A stretch of DNA of 45,986 bases from Acidimicrobiaceae bacterium (GTDB lineage: Bacteria > Actinomycetota > Acidimicrobiia > Acidimicrobiales > Bog-793), in the NCBI GenBank assembly GCA_027306925.1, contig DAHUXW010000060.1, forward strand, positions 1 to 45,986, given 5' to 3'. This document shows positions 17,722 to 26,095 of the stretch, piece after piece. The notes under the pieces are model-generated. The model had not been told where the DNA came from and ran no database searches. It saw only the letters and a list, made by a program, of their open reading frames with translations. How positions within the stretch are numbered: position 1 is the first letter of the stretch; every line of letters begins with the position of its first letter. The position numbers and the translations under genes are program-made.

Positions 17722-18744
17722 ATGTCCGTGAACGAGCAGGTGCGCACCGAAGCCGAGATGCGCGCGGCGGCCGAACTCGTCGTCGACGTGTGCTTCGAGG
17801 TCAAGGAAGGCGACACCGTCACGATCATCACCGACAACACCCGGAGCGAAGAGGCCGACATGGTGGCCACCGTCGTCTCCGAGCGAGGCGGCTGGCCGAT
17901 GATCGCGAACAACGACACCCAGGTGCGGCGGTGCCTCACGGACACGTTGTTCCCGATGGCGCCACCGAAGCAGCTGCACACCGCGATCGTGAACTCCGAC
18001 GACATCATCATCATGACGAACCTCGAATGGGCCAATCGCTTCGCCCACGTGTCCGCGGTGAAGCAGGCGTGCGCGCACCACTCGCGCATCGGCTCGGTCG
18101 AGGAGGGCTTCGGCCGCTGGCCGATCTCCGTGGACGACATCCGCCGCACGATCTCCAACGCGCAGGCGGCGATCAAGCTGCTCGAGGGCAAGAAGCGCGT
18201 GCGGGTCACCTCGCCTGCCGGGACGGACGTCGAGGTGAGCATCGAGGGCAGGCCCGCGCTCGAGGTCGTCCCCGTGAAGCAGCCGGGGGCGATGATGGGC
18301 CCGCTGCCCCTGTGGGGCGAGGTCGCGTACGGTGCCGTCGAGACCGAGACCGAGGGCACGATCGTCGTCGACGGGAACCTTCTCGGGGTCGGGGTTCCGG
18401 GGAACGTCGAGAATCCCGTCACGTGGCACATCGAGAACGGCCGATACACGTCGATAGAGGGGAAGTGGGAGGCGGAGCGGCTCCTGAACGCGATCAGCGG
18501 CGTGCCGGGCACCGAGGTCGTCGCGGAGTTCGCGTTCGGGACGAGCGACTACGCGCCGCTGATCGGCCCGTCGTCGAAGGGGCGCAAGGGAACCGCGCAC
18601 TTCGCTCTCGGCGACAACCAGAACTGCTACCCGGGCGGTCAGAACACGAGCTCGTTGCACCTCGACGGCGTCAACCACAACATCTCCATCCAGATCGTCG
18701 ACACCGGTGAGTACATCGTCAAGGAAGGCGTCTGGCAGCTATGA
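17722..18744 (+). CDS. M29 aminopeptidase / NicX-like (COG2309-type) metalloenzyme
   Basis: RBS aaggaggtcaccATG; EGTIVVDG..., AEFAFGTSDYA, GTAHFALGDN and SSLHLDGVNH metal-ligand-like motifs shared by M29 peptidases and 2,5-dihydroxypyridine dioxygenase NicX. Confidence 0.75.
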   Translation: MSVNEQVRTEAEMRAAAELVVDVCFEVKEGDTVTIITDNTRSEEADMVATVVSERGGWPMIANNDTQVRRCLTDTLFPMAPPKQLHTAIVNSDDIIIMTNLEWANRFAHVSAVKQACAHHSRIGSVEEGFGRWPISVDDIRRTISNAQAAIKLLEGKKRVRVTSPAGTDVEVSIEGRPALEVVPVKQPGAMMGPLPLWGEVAYGAVETETEGTIVVDGNLLGVGVPGNVENPVTWHIENGRYTSIEGKWEAERLLNAISGVPGTEVVAEFAFGTSDYAPLIGPSSKGRKGTAHFALGDNQNCYPGGQNTSSLHLDGVNHNISIQIVDTGEYIVKEGVWQL

Positions 18745-19121
18745 CGGGCGCGCGCACCCGGGCGATCGGTCTGGAGGACGTGGCGCCGATCGAGCTGCGC
18801 CACGACAGCTGGTCGAGAGTGCTCGTGAGCGACAAGACGGTCGACGACAACCACGCGTCCCTCGGCTACTCGGTCTTCGGGCCCGGCCTCGTGACCGCGG
18901 ACCTGTCGCACTCGGTGGACGAGCTGTGCTTCGTGGTGTCCGGCATCGGTGTGATCCGGCTCGAGGACGAGGAGGTCGCGGTGCGCGCGCACAGCGGCCT
19001 CTACATCCCTGCCAAGGTCTGGCACACGGTCGTGAACGAGGGCGACGAGGACCTCGTCATGGTCTTCACGTTCCCGTGGCCGGACTACCCTCCGACCGAG
19101 CGCCGGGACGCGAGGACTTGA
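18741..19121 (+). CDS. Cupin-domain protein
   Basis: LSHSVDELCFVVSGIGVIRLEDEEVAVRAHSGLYIPAKVWHTVVNEGDEDLVMVF. Confidence 0.85.
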   Translation: MTGARTRAIGLEDVAPIELRHDSWSRVLVSDKTVDDNHASLGYSVFGPGLVTADLSHSVDELCFVVSGIGVIRLEDEEVAVRAHSGLYIPAKVWHTVVNEGDEDLVMVFTFPWPDYPPTERRDART

Positions 19122-19867
19122 GCGTCCTCGGTGACCTCGAGCTGACCACCGGTCTCGCGCCGAGATCCGCCGACGAGGCGCGCCGGCAGGTGGCCGCCGC
19201 GTGCCGTATCGTCGCGCGCTACGGCCACGAGGACCTGACGCTCGGCCACGTGAGCGTCCGTGGCCCCGGCGAGCACGAGGTGTACATCAAGGCGAAGGGC
19301 AAGGCGCTCGGCGAGGTCACGCCCGACGACGTCATGCTCGTGCGCCTCGACGATCCCGAGGGGCACCTCGCGCCCGGCGCGCACCTCGAGACCGTCATGC
19401 ACACCGAGACCTACCGCGCGCGTCCGGACGTGAGCGCCGCGATCCACACCCACGCCGTCTACGCGACGGCGCTCGGCGCGACCGTGTCGTCGCTCGAGTA
19501 CCTCTCCCACGACGCGGTGCTGTTCAACGACGGTGTCGGCCTGTACAACGCGTCCGTCGGCATGGTCATGACCCGCGACGACGGCCGTGCGGTCGCGGAC
19601 GCGCTGGGCGGCCACCGCGCGGTCCTGCTGCAGAACCACGGCATGCTCGCCGTCGGCGAGGACATCCGCTGGGCCGTGCTCTCGGCGCTGACGCTGGAGC
19701 GCGCGGTGCGTGTCCAGGTGCTCGCGAGCTCGCTCGGCGAGTTCACCCCGATCCCGGCGGCGAGCGTCGACGAGATCCATCTCACGAAGTACCAGTCGGC
19801 CTTCCTCGACGAGTACTGGTCCGCCTGGGTCAGGAAGCTCCCGAGCGCGAGCGAGGGCCGGCGGTGA
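19118..19867 (+). CDS. Class II aldolase/adducin-fold protein; candidate 3-hydroxy-2-methylpyridine-4,5-dicarboxylate decarboxylase
   Basis: GHEDLTLGHVSVRGPGEHEVYIKAKGKALGEVTPDDV...AAIHTHAVYATALGA...LLQNHGMLAVGE; TTG start overlapping the cupin stop. Confidence 0.72.
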   Translation: MSVLGDLELTTGLAPRSADEARRQVAAACRIVARYGHEDLTLGHVSVRGPGEHEVYIKAKGKALGEVTPDDVMLVRLDDPEGHLAPGAHLETVMHTETYRARPDVSAAIHTHAVYATALGATVSSLEYLSHDAVLFNDGVGLYNASVGMVMTRDDGRAVADALGGHRAVLLQNHGMLAVGEDIRWAVLSALTLERAVRVQVLASSLGEFTPIPAASVDEIHLTKYQSAFLDEYWSAWVRKLPSASEGRR

Positions 19868-20343
19868 GCGAGACGATCTCCGCGATCGTGAACGGCCGAG
19901 CATTCGACGGGGAGGTGGAGGCCAACGAGCTCCTGCTCGACTTCCTCCGCGATCGGCTCGGGCTGATCGGCGTGCGCCAGTCGTGCGAGGTCCAGGTGTG
20001 CGGAACCTGCACGGTGCTCGTCGACGGCAGCCCGGTGAGCTCGTGCTGCTTTCTCGCCTGCGACGTCGACGGGAAGGTCGTGGAGACGATCGAAGGTCTC
20101 GTGGGGACGCCCTTCCACGACGAGATCAGCGAAGCGTTCGTGCGCCACGCGGCGGTGCAGTGCGGCTTCTGCACCCCCGGGATGCTGCTCACCGCGAAGG
20201 CACTGATGGGCACGACCGACCTCGCCTCGGAAGCAGCGGTGCGCCACGCGATGGCGGGCAACCTTTGCAGGTGCACCGGGTACCGGTCGATCCTCGACGC
20301 GCTGATGGAGGTGTTCGATGCCCACGATCCGACGCGCGCGTGA
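19864..20343 (+). CDS. Molybdenum hydroxylase small (2x[2Fe-2S]) subunit
   Basis: SCEVQVCGTCTVLVDG, VQCGFCTPGMLLTAKAL, GNLCRCTGYRSI. Confidence 0.93.
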   Translation: MSETISAIVNGRAFDGEVEANELLLDFLRDRLGLIGVRQSCEVQVCGTCTVLVDGSPVSSCCFLACDVDGKVVETIEGLVGTPFHDEISEAFVRHAAVQCGFCTPGMLLTAKALMGTTDLASEAAVRHAMAGNLCRCTGYRSILDALMEVFDAHDPTRA

Positions 20344-20352
20344 GGTCGCGCC

Positions 20353-22665
20353 GTGACCCGGCTGTCCGAGACGCCAGGTAGGGTCGGGACGGCAGTCGGT
20401 CTCAGCGTCGAGCGGGTCGACGCGCGCGACAAGCTCGCCGGCAAGGCCGAGTTCACGGGAGACCTGCACCCTCCCTTCATGCTCTACGGTGCCGTGCTTC
20501 GCAGCCCGTACGCGCACGCGCTCATCGAGCACCTCGACGTGCGCGGCGCGCAGGACATCGACGGCGTGGTCGCGGTCCTCACCGGCGACGACCTCTCCGA
20601 CATCGACCCCTACTACGGGCACGCGCTGCGCGACCGTCCGGTCGTCGCGATCGGCAAGGTCCGCTTCGTCGGCGAGCCCGTCGCAGTCGTCGCCGCGGTG
20701 ACCCAGGCGATCGCGGACGCCGCGCTCGCGGCGATCGAGGTGAGCTACGAGCCGCTAGAGGTCGCGGCGTCCGTCGACGCGGCGCTCGCGCCGGGGGCAC
20801 CGCTCATCCACGAGGGCGCGGTCAGGCCCGGCCTCGCGCACGGCCTCGGCACCCTCCCAGAGCGCGAGGGCAACATCTGCTACAGCTACGGCTTCAGCCG
20901 CGGCGACACGGCGTCCGCCTTCGACACGGCGGCGGTCGTCGTGGAGGGCGAGTACCGCTTCCCTGCCGTCTACCAGTACTCGATGGAGACGCACACGACG
21001 ATCGCGCACCACCGGGGCGACGACATCGTCGTGTGGTCGTCGTGCCAGCACCCGTTCCTCGTCCGCCAGGAGATCTCCGAGCTCTTCGGCCTTGCCCTCG
21101 ACCGCGTCGAGGTGATCGTGCCGTATCTCGGCGGCGGGTTCGGGAGCAAGTCCTACACGAAGATGGAGCCGCTCACGGTCGCGATGTCGCGCAAGGCCGG
21201 CCGGCCCGTGCGGATCCTCAACCGCGTCGACGAGTCCATGGTCACCACGCGGCGCCACAACATGAAGTGCCGGATGCGCACCGCGGCGGGCGCGGACGGC
21301 GAGCTCGTCGCGCGCGAGGTCGAGATGTGGCTGGACACCGGCGCGTACGCGGACAACGGTCCCCGGGTGACCGCGACCGCCGGCGACGCCGCACCCGGGC
21401 CGTACCGCTGGCGGGCCATGGACGTGAAGGCGCACTGCGTCTACACGACGACGAGCCCGTCGGGCTCGTACCGCGCGTTCGGCTCGACCCACGTCCAGTG
21501 GATCGGCGAGTCCCAGGTCGACGAGATCGCCCGGCGACTCGGACTGGACCGCCTCGAGGTGCGGCGCGCGAACCTGCTCGGTCGGGGCGAGGAGGTCCGT
21601 CCCGGTGCGAAGGGCGTCGACGCGGACCTGGTCGGCGACATCGAGAAGGTCGCGGCCGCGATCGACTGGGGCGCGCCACGTGGGCCGAACCGGGGCGTCG
21701 GGGTGTCCATCGGCCTGCTCGCCGCGGGAGCCCATCCGGTGTCGATGGCCACCGTGCGGCTCGGTCCCGACGGCGGCGTGACCGTCCTCGTCGGCACGAC
21801 CGAGCTCGGCCAGGGCGCGCGCACGGTCATGGGCCAGATCGCGGCGGAGGTCCTCGGCCTCGAGTCGTCGCGCGTGCGTGTGATCGGCACCGACACGGCC
21901 TACACGCCCTACGACCGGTCGACCGGGGCGAGCCGCTCCACCACCGTCGCGGGCAAGGCCGTCGAGGAGGCCGCGCTCGACGTCCTCGACGCCCTGCTCG
22001 AGACCGCGGCCGACGTGCTCGAGGTCGACCGTGAGCAGCTCACGATCGGCGGCGGGGCGGTCGCGGGAGGTGGCCGGACGATGAGCTACGAGCAGCTCGT
22101 CCAGAAGCGGTTCGGCCTCGCGGGCGGCGAGCTCATCGGCCACGGCCGGGTCCAGCCGCGAGGCGGCAGCGGGGGCTTCGCCGACGGGCCGGTCTTCTGG
22201 GAGATCTGTGTCGCCGGCGCCGAGGTCGAGGTCGACACCGAGACCGGCGTCGTGACCGTGCTGCGCACCTCCAGCGTCGCGGACGTCGGCCGGGCGATCA
22301 ACCCGCAGCTCATCGAGCGCCAGGACGAGGGCGGGGCCCTCCAGGGCATCGGCAACGCGATGTTCGAGGAGATGCGCTTCAACGACGACGGGCTGCTGCT
22401 CAACGACACGCTCCTCGACTACCGCATCCCGTCGTTCGAGGACGTCCCGGCCTCGATGGCCTGCACGATCGTCGAGAACGGCGACGGCCCCGGCCCGTTC
22501 GGTGCGAAGGGCTGCGGCGAAGGGGTGCTCGCGGGCCTTCCCGCGGCGATCGTGAACGCGCTCGCCGACGCGGGCGTCGCGATGACCGAGCTCCCGCTCA
22601 CGCCCGAACGGGTGTGGAACCAGATCCAGAAACAGCGGACCGTAGAACCGAAGGAGAGAACATGA
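20353..22665 (+). CDS. Molybdenum hydroxylase large (Mo-pterin) subunit, xanthine dehydrogenase family
   Basis: VDARDKLAGKAEFTGDL, GGGFGSKSYTKMEPL, GSYRAFGSTHVQ, TTELGQGARTVMGQIAAEVLG, GAKGCGEGVLAGLPAAIVNAL (putative catalytic Glu). Confidence 0.93.
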   Translation: MTRLSETPGRVGTAVGLSVERVDARDKLAGKAEFTGDLHPPFMLYGAVLRSPYAHALIEHLDVRGAQDIDGVVAVLTGDDLSDIDPYYGHALRDRPVVAIGKVRFVGEPVAVVAAVTQAIADAALAAIEVSYEPLEVAASVDAALAPGAPLIHEGAVRPGLAHGLGTLPEREGNICYSYGFSRGDTASAFDTAAVVVEGEYRFPAVYQYSMETHTTIAHHRGDDIVVWSSCQHPFLVRQEISELFGLALDRVEVIVPYLGGGFGSKSYTKMEPLTVAMSRKAGRPVRILNRVDESMVTTRRHNMKCRMRTAAGADGELVAREVEMWLDTGAYADNGPRVTATAGDAAPGPYRWRAMDVKAHCVYTTTSPSGSYRAFGSTHVQWIGESQVDEIARRLGLDRLEVRRANLLGRGEEVRPGAKGVDADLVGDIEKVAAAIDWGAPRGPNRGVGVSIGLLAAGAHPVSMATVRLGPDGGVTVLVGTTELGQGARTVMGQIAAEVLGLESSRVRVIGTDTAYTPYDRSTGASRSTTVAGKAVEEAALDVLDALLETAADVLEVDREQLTIGGGAVAGGGRTMSYEQLVQKRFGLAGGELIGHGRVQPRGGSGGFADGPVFWEICVAGAEVEVDTETGVVTVLRTSSVADVGRAINPQLIERQDEGGALQGIGNAMFEEMRFNDDGLLLNDTLLDYRIPSFEDVPASMACTIVENGDGPGPFGAKGCGEGVLAGLPAAIVNALADAGVAMTELPLTPERVWNQIQKQRTVEPKERT

Positions 22666-23588
22666 CGATTCCGAAGACGATCGCGGTCATCGGTGCCGGG
22701 ACGATGGGGCCCGGCATCGCGGCGACGCTGTCCCGATGCGGGTCGAACGTCCGGCTGAACGACGTCGACGGCGCCGTTCTCGAGCGCTCGAAGGCGGCGA
22801 CCGAGCTCGCGTCGCAGGTCCTCGGGCGGCTCGACGCGCCGGAGGCGCCCGGCGGCTCGGTCAGCTTCGAGCTCGATCTCGAGAAGGCGTGCGCCGGGGC
22901 CGACCTCGTCATCGAGGCGGTGCCCGAGAAGCTCGCGCTGAAGCGCGAGATCTTCGCGAGGTTCGAGCAGGCCGTCGCGGCGGACACGGTCCTCGCGACG
23001 AACACGTCGGGGATCCCGATCTCCGACATCGCGGCCGAGCTCGCGCACCCCGAGCGCGTCATCGGCATGCACTGGTCCAACCCGCCGCACCTGATCCCGA
23101 TGATCGAGGTGGTGCCCGGCGAGAAGACGTCGGCGGCCGTCGTCGAGCAGCTCGTCGCCACGATCAAGGCGTTTGGCTTCGAGCCGGTCGTCGAGAAGGA
23201 GGTTCCCGGCTTCGTCGAGAACCGGATCCTCTACGCGATCCTCCGCGAGTGCGTGTCGCTCGTCGAGCGCGGCGTCGTCACCCAGGCCGACATGGACACG
23301 GCGGTGAAGTGGGGGATCGGCTACAAGCTCGCGGTCATCGGCCCGATGCGCCTGCTCGACATGGCCGGGCTCGACATCTACCAGAGCGTCGCCAGCTACC
23401 TCAATCGGGACCTGTGCAACGACGCGGAGGTCGCGTCGCTCGTCACCGACAAGACGGCCGCCGGAAAGCTCGGGATGAAGTCGCTCGGCGGCATGTACGA
23501 CTACGCGGACCAGGACGACGTCAACGCCAACCGCGCGAGGATCGTCGCCGGGCTCGTCGCGGTCCGCAAGACGCTCTCGGCGCTCTAG
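22662..23588 (+). CDS. 3-hydroxyacyl-CoA dehydrogenase family; probable FHMPC dehydrogenase
   Basis: IAVIGAGTMGPGIAATLSRCG...GMHWSNPPHLIPMIEVVPGEKT...EVPGFVENRILYAILRECVSLVERGVVTQADMDTAVKWGIGYKLAVIGPMRLLDMAGLDIYQSVASYLN; strongly resembles recalled M. loti FHMPC dehydrogenase. Confidence 0.82.
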   Translation: MTIPKTIAVIGAGTMGPGIAATLSRCGSNVRLNDVDGAVLERSKAATELASQVLGRLDAPEAPGGSVSFELDLEKACAGADLVIEAVPEKLALKREIFARFEQAVAADTVLATNTSGIPISDIAAELAHPERVIGMHWSNPPHLIPMIEVVPGEKTSAAVVEQLVATIKAFGFEPVVEKEVPGFVENRILYAILRECVSLVERGVVTQADMDTAVKWGIGYKLAVIGPMRLLDMAGLDIYQSVASYLNRDLCNDAEVASLVTDKTAAGKLGMKSLGGMYDYADQDDVNANRARIVAGLVAVRKTLSAL

Positions 23589-23609
23589 GGGGACGGGGAA
23601 GGGCACGCG

Positions 23610-24362
23610 ATGGCTCCGAAGAAGGTCTACATCCTCGACGGCGGTTCGCTCGTCATCGACCGCTCCCAGGTGCTGTGGCACATCGACGTCGGCACTCCCG
23701 TGCGCTTCCCCGTCTACAGCGTCCTCGTCGAGCACTCCGACGGGCTCGTGCTCTACGACACGGGCTACGACCTCGACCACGTGAACCGGGTGCTGCCGTT
23801 CGAGCAGCCGCTCCAGACCCCCGAGCAGTCGCTGACGGCGCAGCTCCGCCTGTGCGGCTTCGACCCGGAGCAGGTGGACGTCGTCGTGAACTCGCACTTC
23901 CACTTCGACCACGTCGGCGGGAACCGCTTCCTCACCGCGGCGACGACGCTCGTGTCGAAAGAGGAGCTCAGGCACGCGAAGGTGCCCGAGCCCTTCGAGC
24001 ACCTCGGCTACTCGGACCTCACGTTCGACTACCCGGGCGTGAAGTACGAGCGCGTGAGCGGCGACATCGAGATCGCCGACGGCGTCTGGCTGTTCGAGAC
24101 ACCCGGCCACACCGCGGGCCACTACTCGATGCTCGTCGAGATGGACGACGGGCCGTCCATGCTCTTCGCCGGCGACGCCGCGTACACCCACGAGAACCTG
24201 GAGCGCGAGATCATCGCGGGCTTCCACCTCGACCCGACGCAGTCGGTCCAGTCGATCAAGCGCCTGAAGCGGCTGGCGAAGCAGCACGGGGCCGAGATCT
24301 ACCCGTCGCACGAGATGGCAGCGTTCCAGACCTGGAAGCACGCCCCCAACTTCTACGCATGA
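23610..24362 (+). CDS. Metallo-beta-lactamase-fold lactonase, probable 4-pyridoxolactonase
   Basis: KVYILDGGSLVIDRSQVLWHID...VRFPVYSVLVEHSDGLVLYDTGYDLDHV...VLPFEQPLQ...VVNSHFHFDHVGGNRF...PFEHLGYSDLTF...TPGHTAGHYSMLVE; resembles recalled M. loti 4-pyridoxolactonase. Confidence 0.85.
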   Translation: MAPKKVYILDGGSLVIDRSQVLWHIDVGTPVRFPVYSVLVEHSDGLVLYDTGYDLDHVNRVLPFEQPLQTPEQSLTAQLRLCGFDPEQVDVVVNSHFHFDHVGGNRFLTAATTLVSKEELRHAKVPEPFEHLGYSDLTFDYPGVKYERVSGDIEIADGVWLFETPGHTAGHYSMLVEMDDGPSMLFAGDAAYTHENLEREIIAGFHLDPTQSVQSIKRLKRLAKQHGAEIYPSHEMAAFQTWKHAPNFYA

Positions 24363-24393
24363 GTGATCACGACCAGAGCGAGGACCGAGGAAC

Positions 24394-25125
24394 ATGAGAC
24401 TGACTGACCGAGTCGCGATCGTCACCGGAGCCGGGCAGGGGATCGGCAGGGCGATCGCCGAGAAGCTCGCCGCCGAAGGCGCGCGGGTCGTCGTCGCGGA
24501 CATCAACGCGGAGACCGCCGCGTCGTGCGCGGCGGCGATCGGCGGCACCGCGCACCAGGTCGACGTCAGCGACGAGGCACAGGTCGCATCTCTCGTCGAG
24601 GCCACCGTCGCCCTCCACGGCAAGGTCGACGTCCTCGTCAACGACGCGGCGATCGTGCCCTTCACCGCGTGGGACGACATCGACTTCGCGGAGTGGCGGC
24701 GCATCATGTCGGTGAACCTCGACGGCACGTTCCTCACGTGCCGGGCGGTCTACCCGCACATGCGCGCCGCGGGCTACGGCCGGATCGTGAACCTCTGCTC
24801 GAACGTGATCGTCGCGGGCACCCCCAACCTCGCGCACTACGTGGCCTCGAAGGGCGGGATCTTCGGCTTCACGCGGGCGCTCGCGACCGAGCTCGGCCGG
24901 TACGGGATCACGGTCAACTCCGTCGCGCCCGGTCTCACCGCGAGCGAGGGCGTGCTCGGTTCGCCGCACGCGGACGCGTTCGACTTCGTCGTCGGGCTCC
25001 AGGCGATCCCGCGCCGCGGCCTTCCGAGCGACATCGCCCCGGTCGTGGCGTTCCTCGCGTCCGAGGAGGCCGGATGGGTGACCGGCTCGATGGTCGTCGC
25101 CGACGGCGGGCACACCCGCCACTGA
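24394..25125 (+). CDS. SDR oxidoreductase, probable pyridoxal 4-dehydrogenase
   Basis: VAIVTGAGQGIGRAIAEKLAAEGARVVVADINAE...NDAAIVPFTAWDDIDFAEWRRIMSVNLDGTFLTCRA...AGTPNLAHYVASKGGIFGFTRALATELGRYGITVNSVAPGL; resembles recalled M. loti pyridoxal dehydrogenase. Confidence 0.82.
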   Translation: MRLTDRVAIVTGAGQGIGRAIAEKLAAEGARVVVADINAETAASCAAAIGGTAHQVDVSDEAQVASLVEATVALHGKVDVLVNDAAIVPFTAWDDIDFAEWRRIMSVNLDGTFLTCRAVYPHMRAAGYGRIVNLCSNVIVAGTPNLAHYVASKGGIFGFTRALATELGRYGITVNSVAPGLTASEGVLGSPHADAFDFVVGLQAIPRRGLPSDIAPVVAFLASEEAGWVTGSMVVADGGHTRH

Positions 25126-25204
25126 GAATGCCCGCGTCGCGGCAGCGGTCGCCCGGGAGCGGGCCGGCCACCGTCGAAGGCCACGAGAAGGAAGTCGAGA
25201 GCTC

Positions 25205-26095
25205 ATGAAGTTGCCGCGGTTCGAGATCCACCGGCCCACGTCCTTCGCGGACGCGTCCCGCCTGCTCGTGGAGCTCGGAGACGACGCGGTCGCCGTGAAC
25301 GGTGGCACCGAGCTCCTGCTCACCATGAAGCTCGGCCTAGCCGTCTACGACCACCTCGTCGACCTGAAACGCGTCCCGGAGCTTCGTGTCCTCGCGCGGT
25401 CGGGGGACCGGCTGGCGATCGGTGCCGGGATGACCCATCGCGAGGTCGAGACGTCGCCGCTCGTGCGGGAGAGCTTCCCCGCGCTCGCGGCGATGCTCGC
25501 CGACGTCGCGAACGTGCGCGTCCGGTCGGTCGGGACGCTCGGCGGGAACCTGTGCTTCGCCGACCCGCACTCGGACCCCGCCACGTTCCTCGCCGCGACG
25601 GACGCCGTCGTGGTCACGGGCGGCGGCGGCGGAGCCCGGCGCGTGCCCGTCGGCCAGTTCGCGGTCGGTCCCTACGAGACCGTCCTCGAGTCGGGCGAGC
25701 TCCTCGCCGAGATCGAGGTGCCGCTCCCGGGGCCGGGGACCGGCGTCTCGCACGTGCGCATGAAGACGCACGAGCGCCCGACGGTGACGGTCGCGTCGAG
25801 GGTCGAGCTCTCCGCCGGCGTCGTCGTGGCGGCGCGCGTCGCGGTCGGGTCGGTCTGCAGCGTGCCCGTGGTCCCGGACACCGTGTCGGACCTGATCGGC
25901 GCCGCGCGGGAGGACTGGGACGCTCGGGTCGCCGCATGTGCCGCGGCGACCGCCGACGCCGTCGATCCGGTCGAGGACGCCGACGGCTCCACCGCCTACA
26001 AGCGCGCGCTCGTGGAGGTCTTCGTCCGTCGCGGCCTGCACCGGGCGCTCGCGTCCGCGGCGAGCTCCGGCGCGGCGGGAAGGTCGACGAGATGA
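25205..26095 (+). CDS. Molybdenum hydroxylase FAD-binding (medium) subunit
   Basis: LVELGDDAVAVNGGTELLLTMKLGLAVYDHLVDLKRVPEL...IGAGMTHREVE...VRSVGTLGGNLCFADPHSDPATFLAA. Confidence 0.92.
   Translation: MKLPRFEIHRPTSFADASRLLVELGDDAVAVNGGTELLLTMKLGLAVYDHLVDLKRVPELRVLARSGDRLAIGAGMTHREVETSPLVRESFPALAAMLADVANVRVRSVGTLGGNLCFADPHSDPATFLAATDAVVVTGGGGGARRVPVGQFAVGPYETVLESGELLAEIEVPLPGPGTGVSHVRMKTHERPTVTVASRVELSAGVVVAARVAVGSVCSVPVVPDTVSDLIGAAREDWDARVAACAAATADAVDPVEDADGSTAYKRALVEVFVRRGLHRALASAASSGAAGRSTR

Noticed and set aside
22662-23588. Fatty-acid beta-oxidation 3-hydroxyacyl-CoA dehydrogenase
   Set aside because: No acyl-CoA genes nearby; the GMHWSNPPHLIPMIEV and WGIGYKLAVIGPM.LLDMAGLDIY segments fit the B6 enzyme better.
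22419-24737. 772-aa minus-strand ORF
   Set aside because: Antisense shadow of the FHMPC dehydrogenase, lactonase and SDR genes, with composition of GC-skewed non-coding frames.
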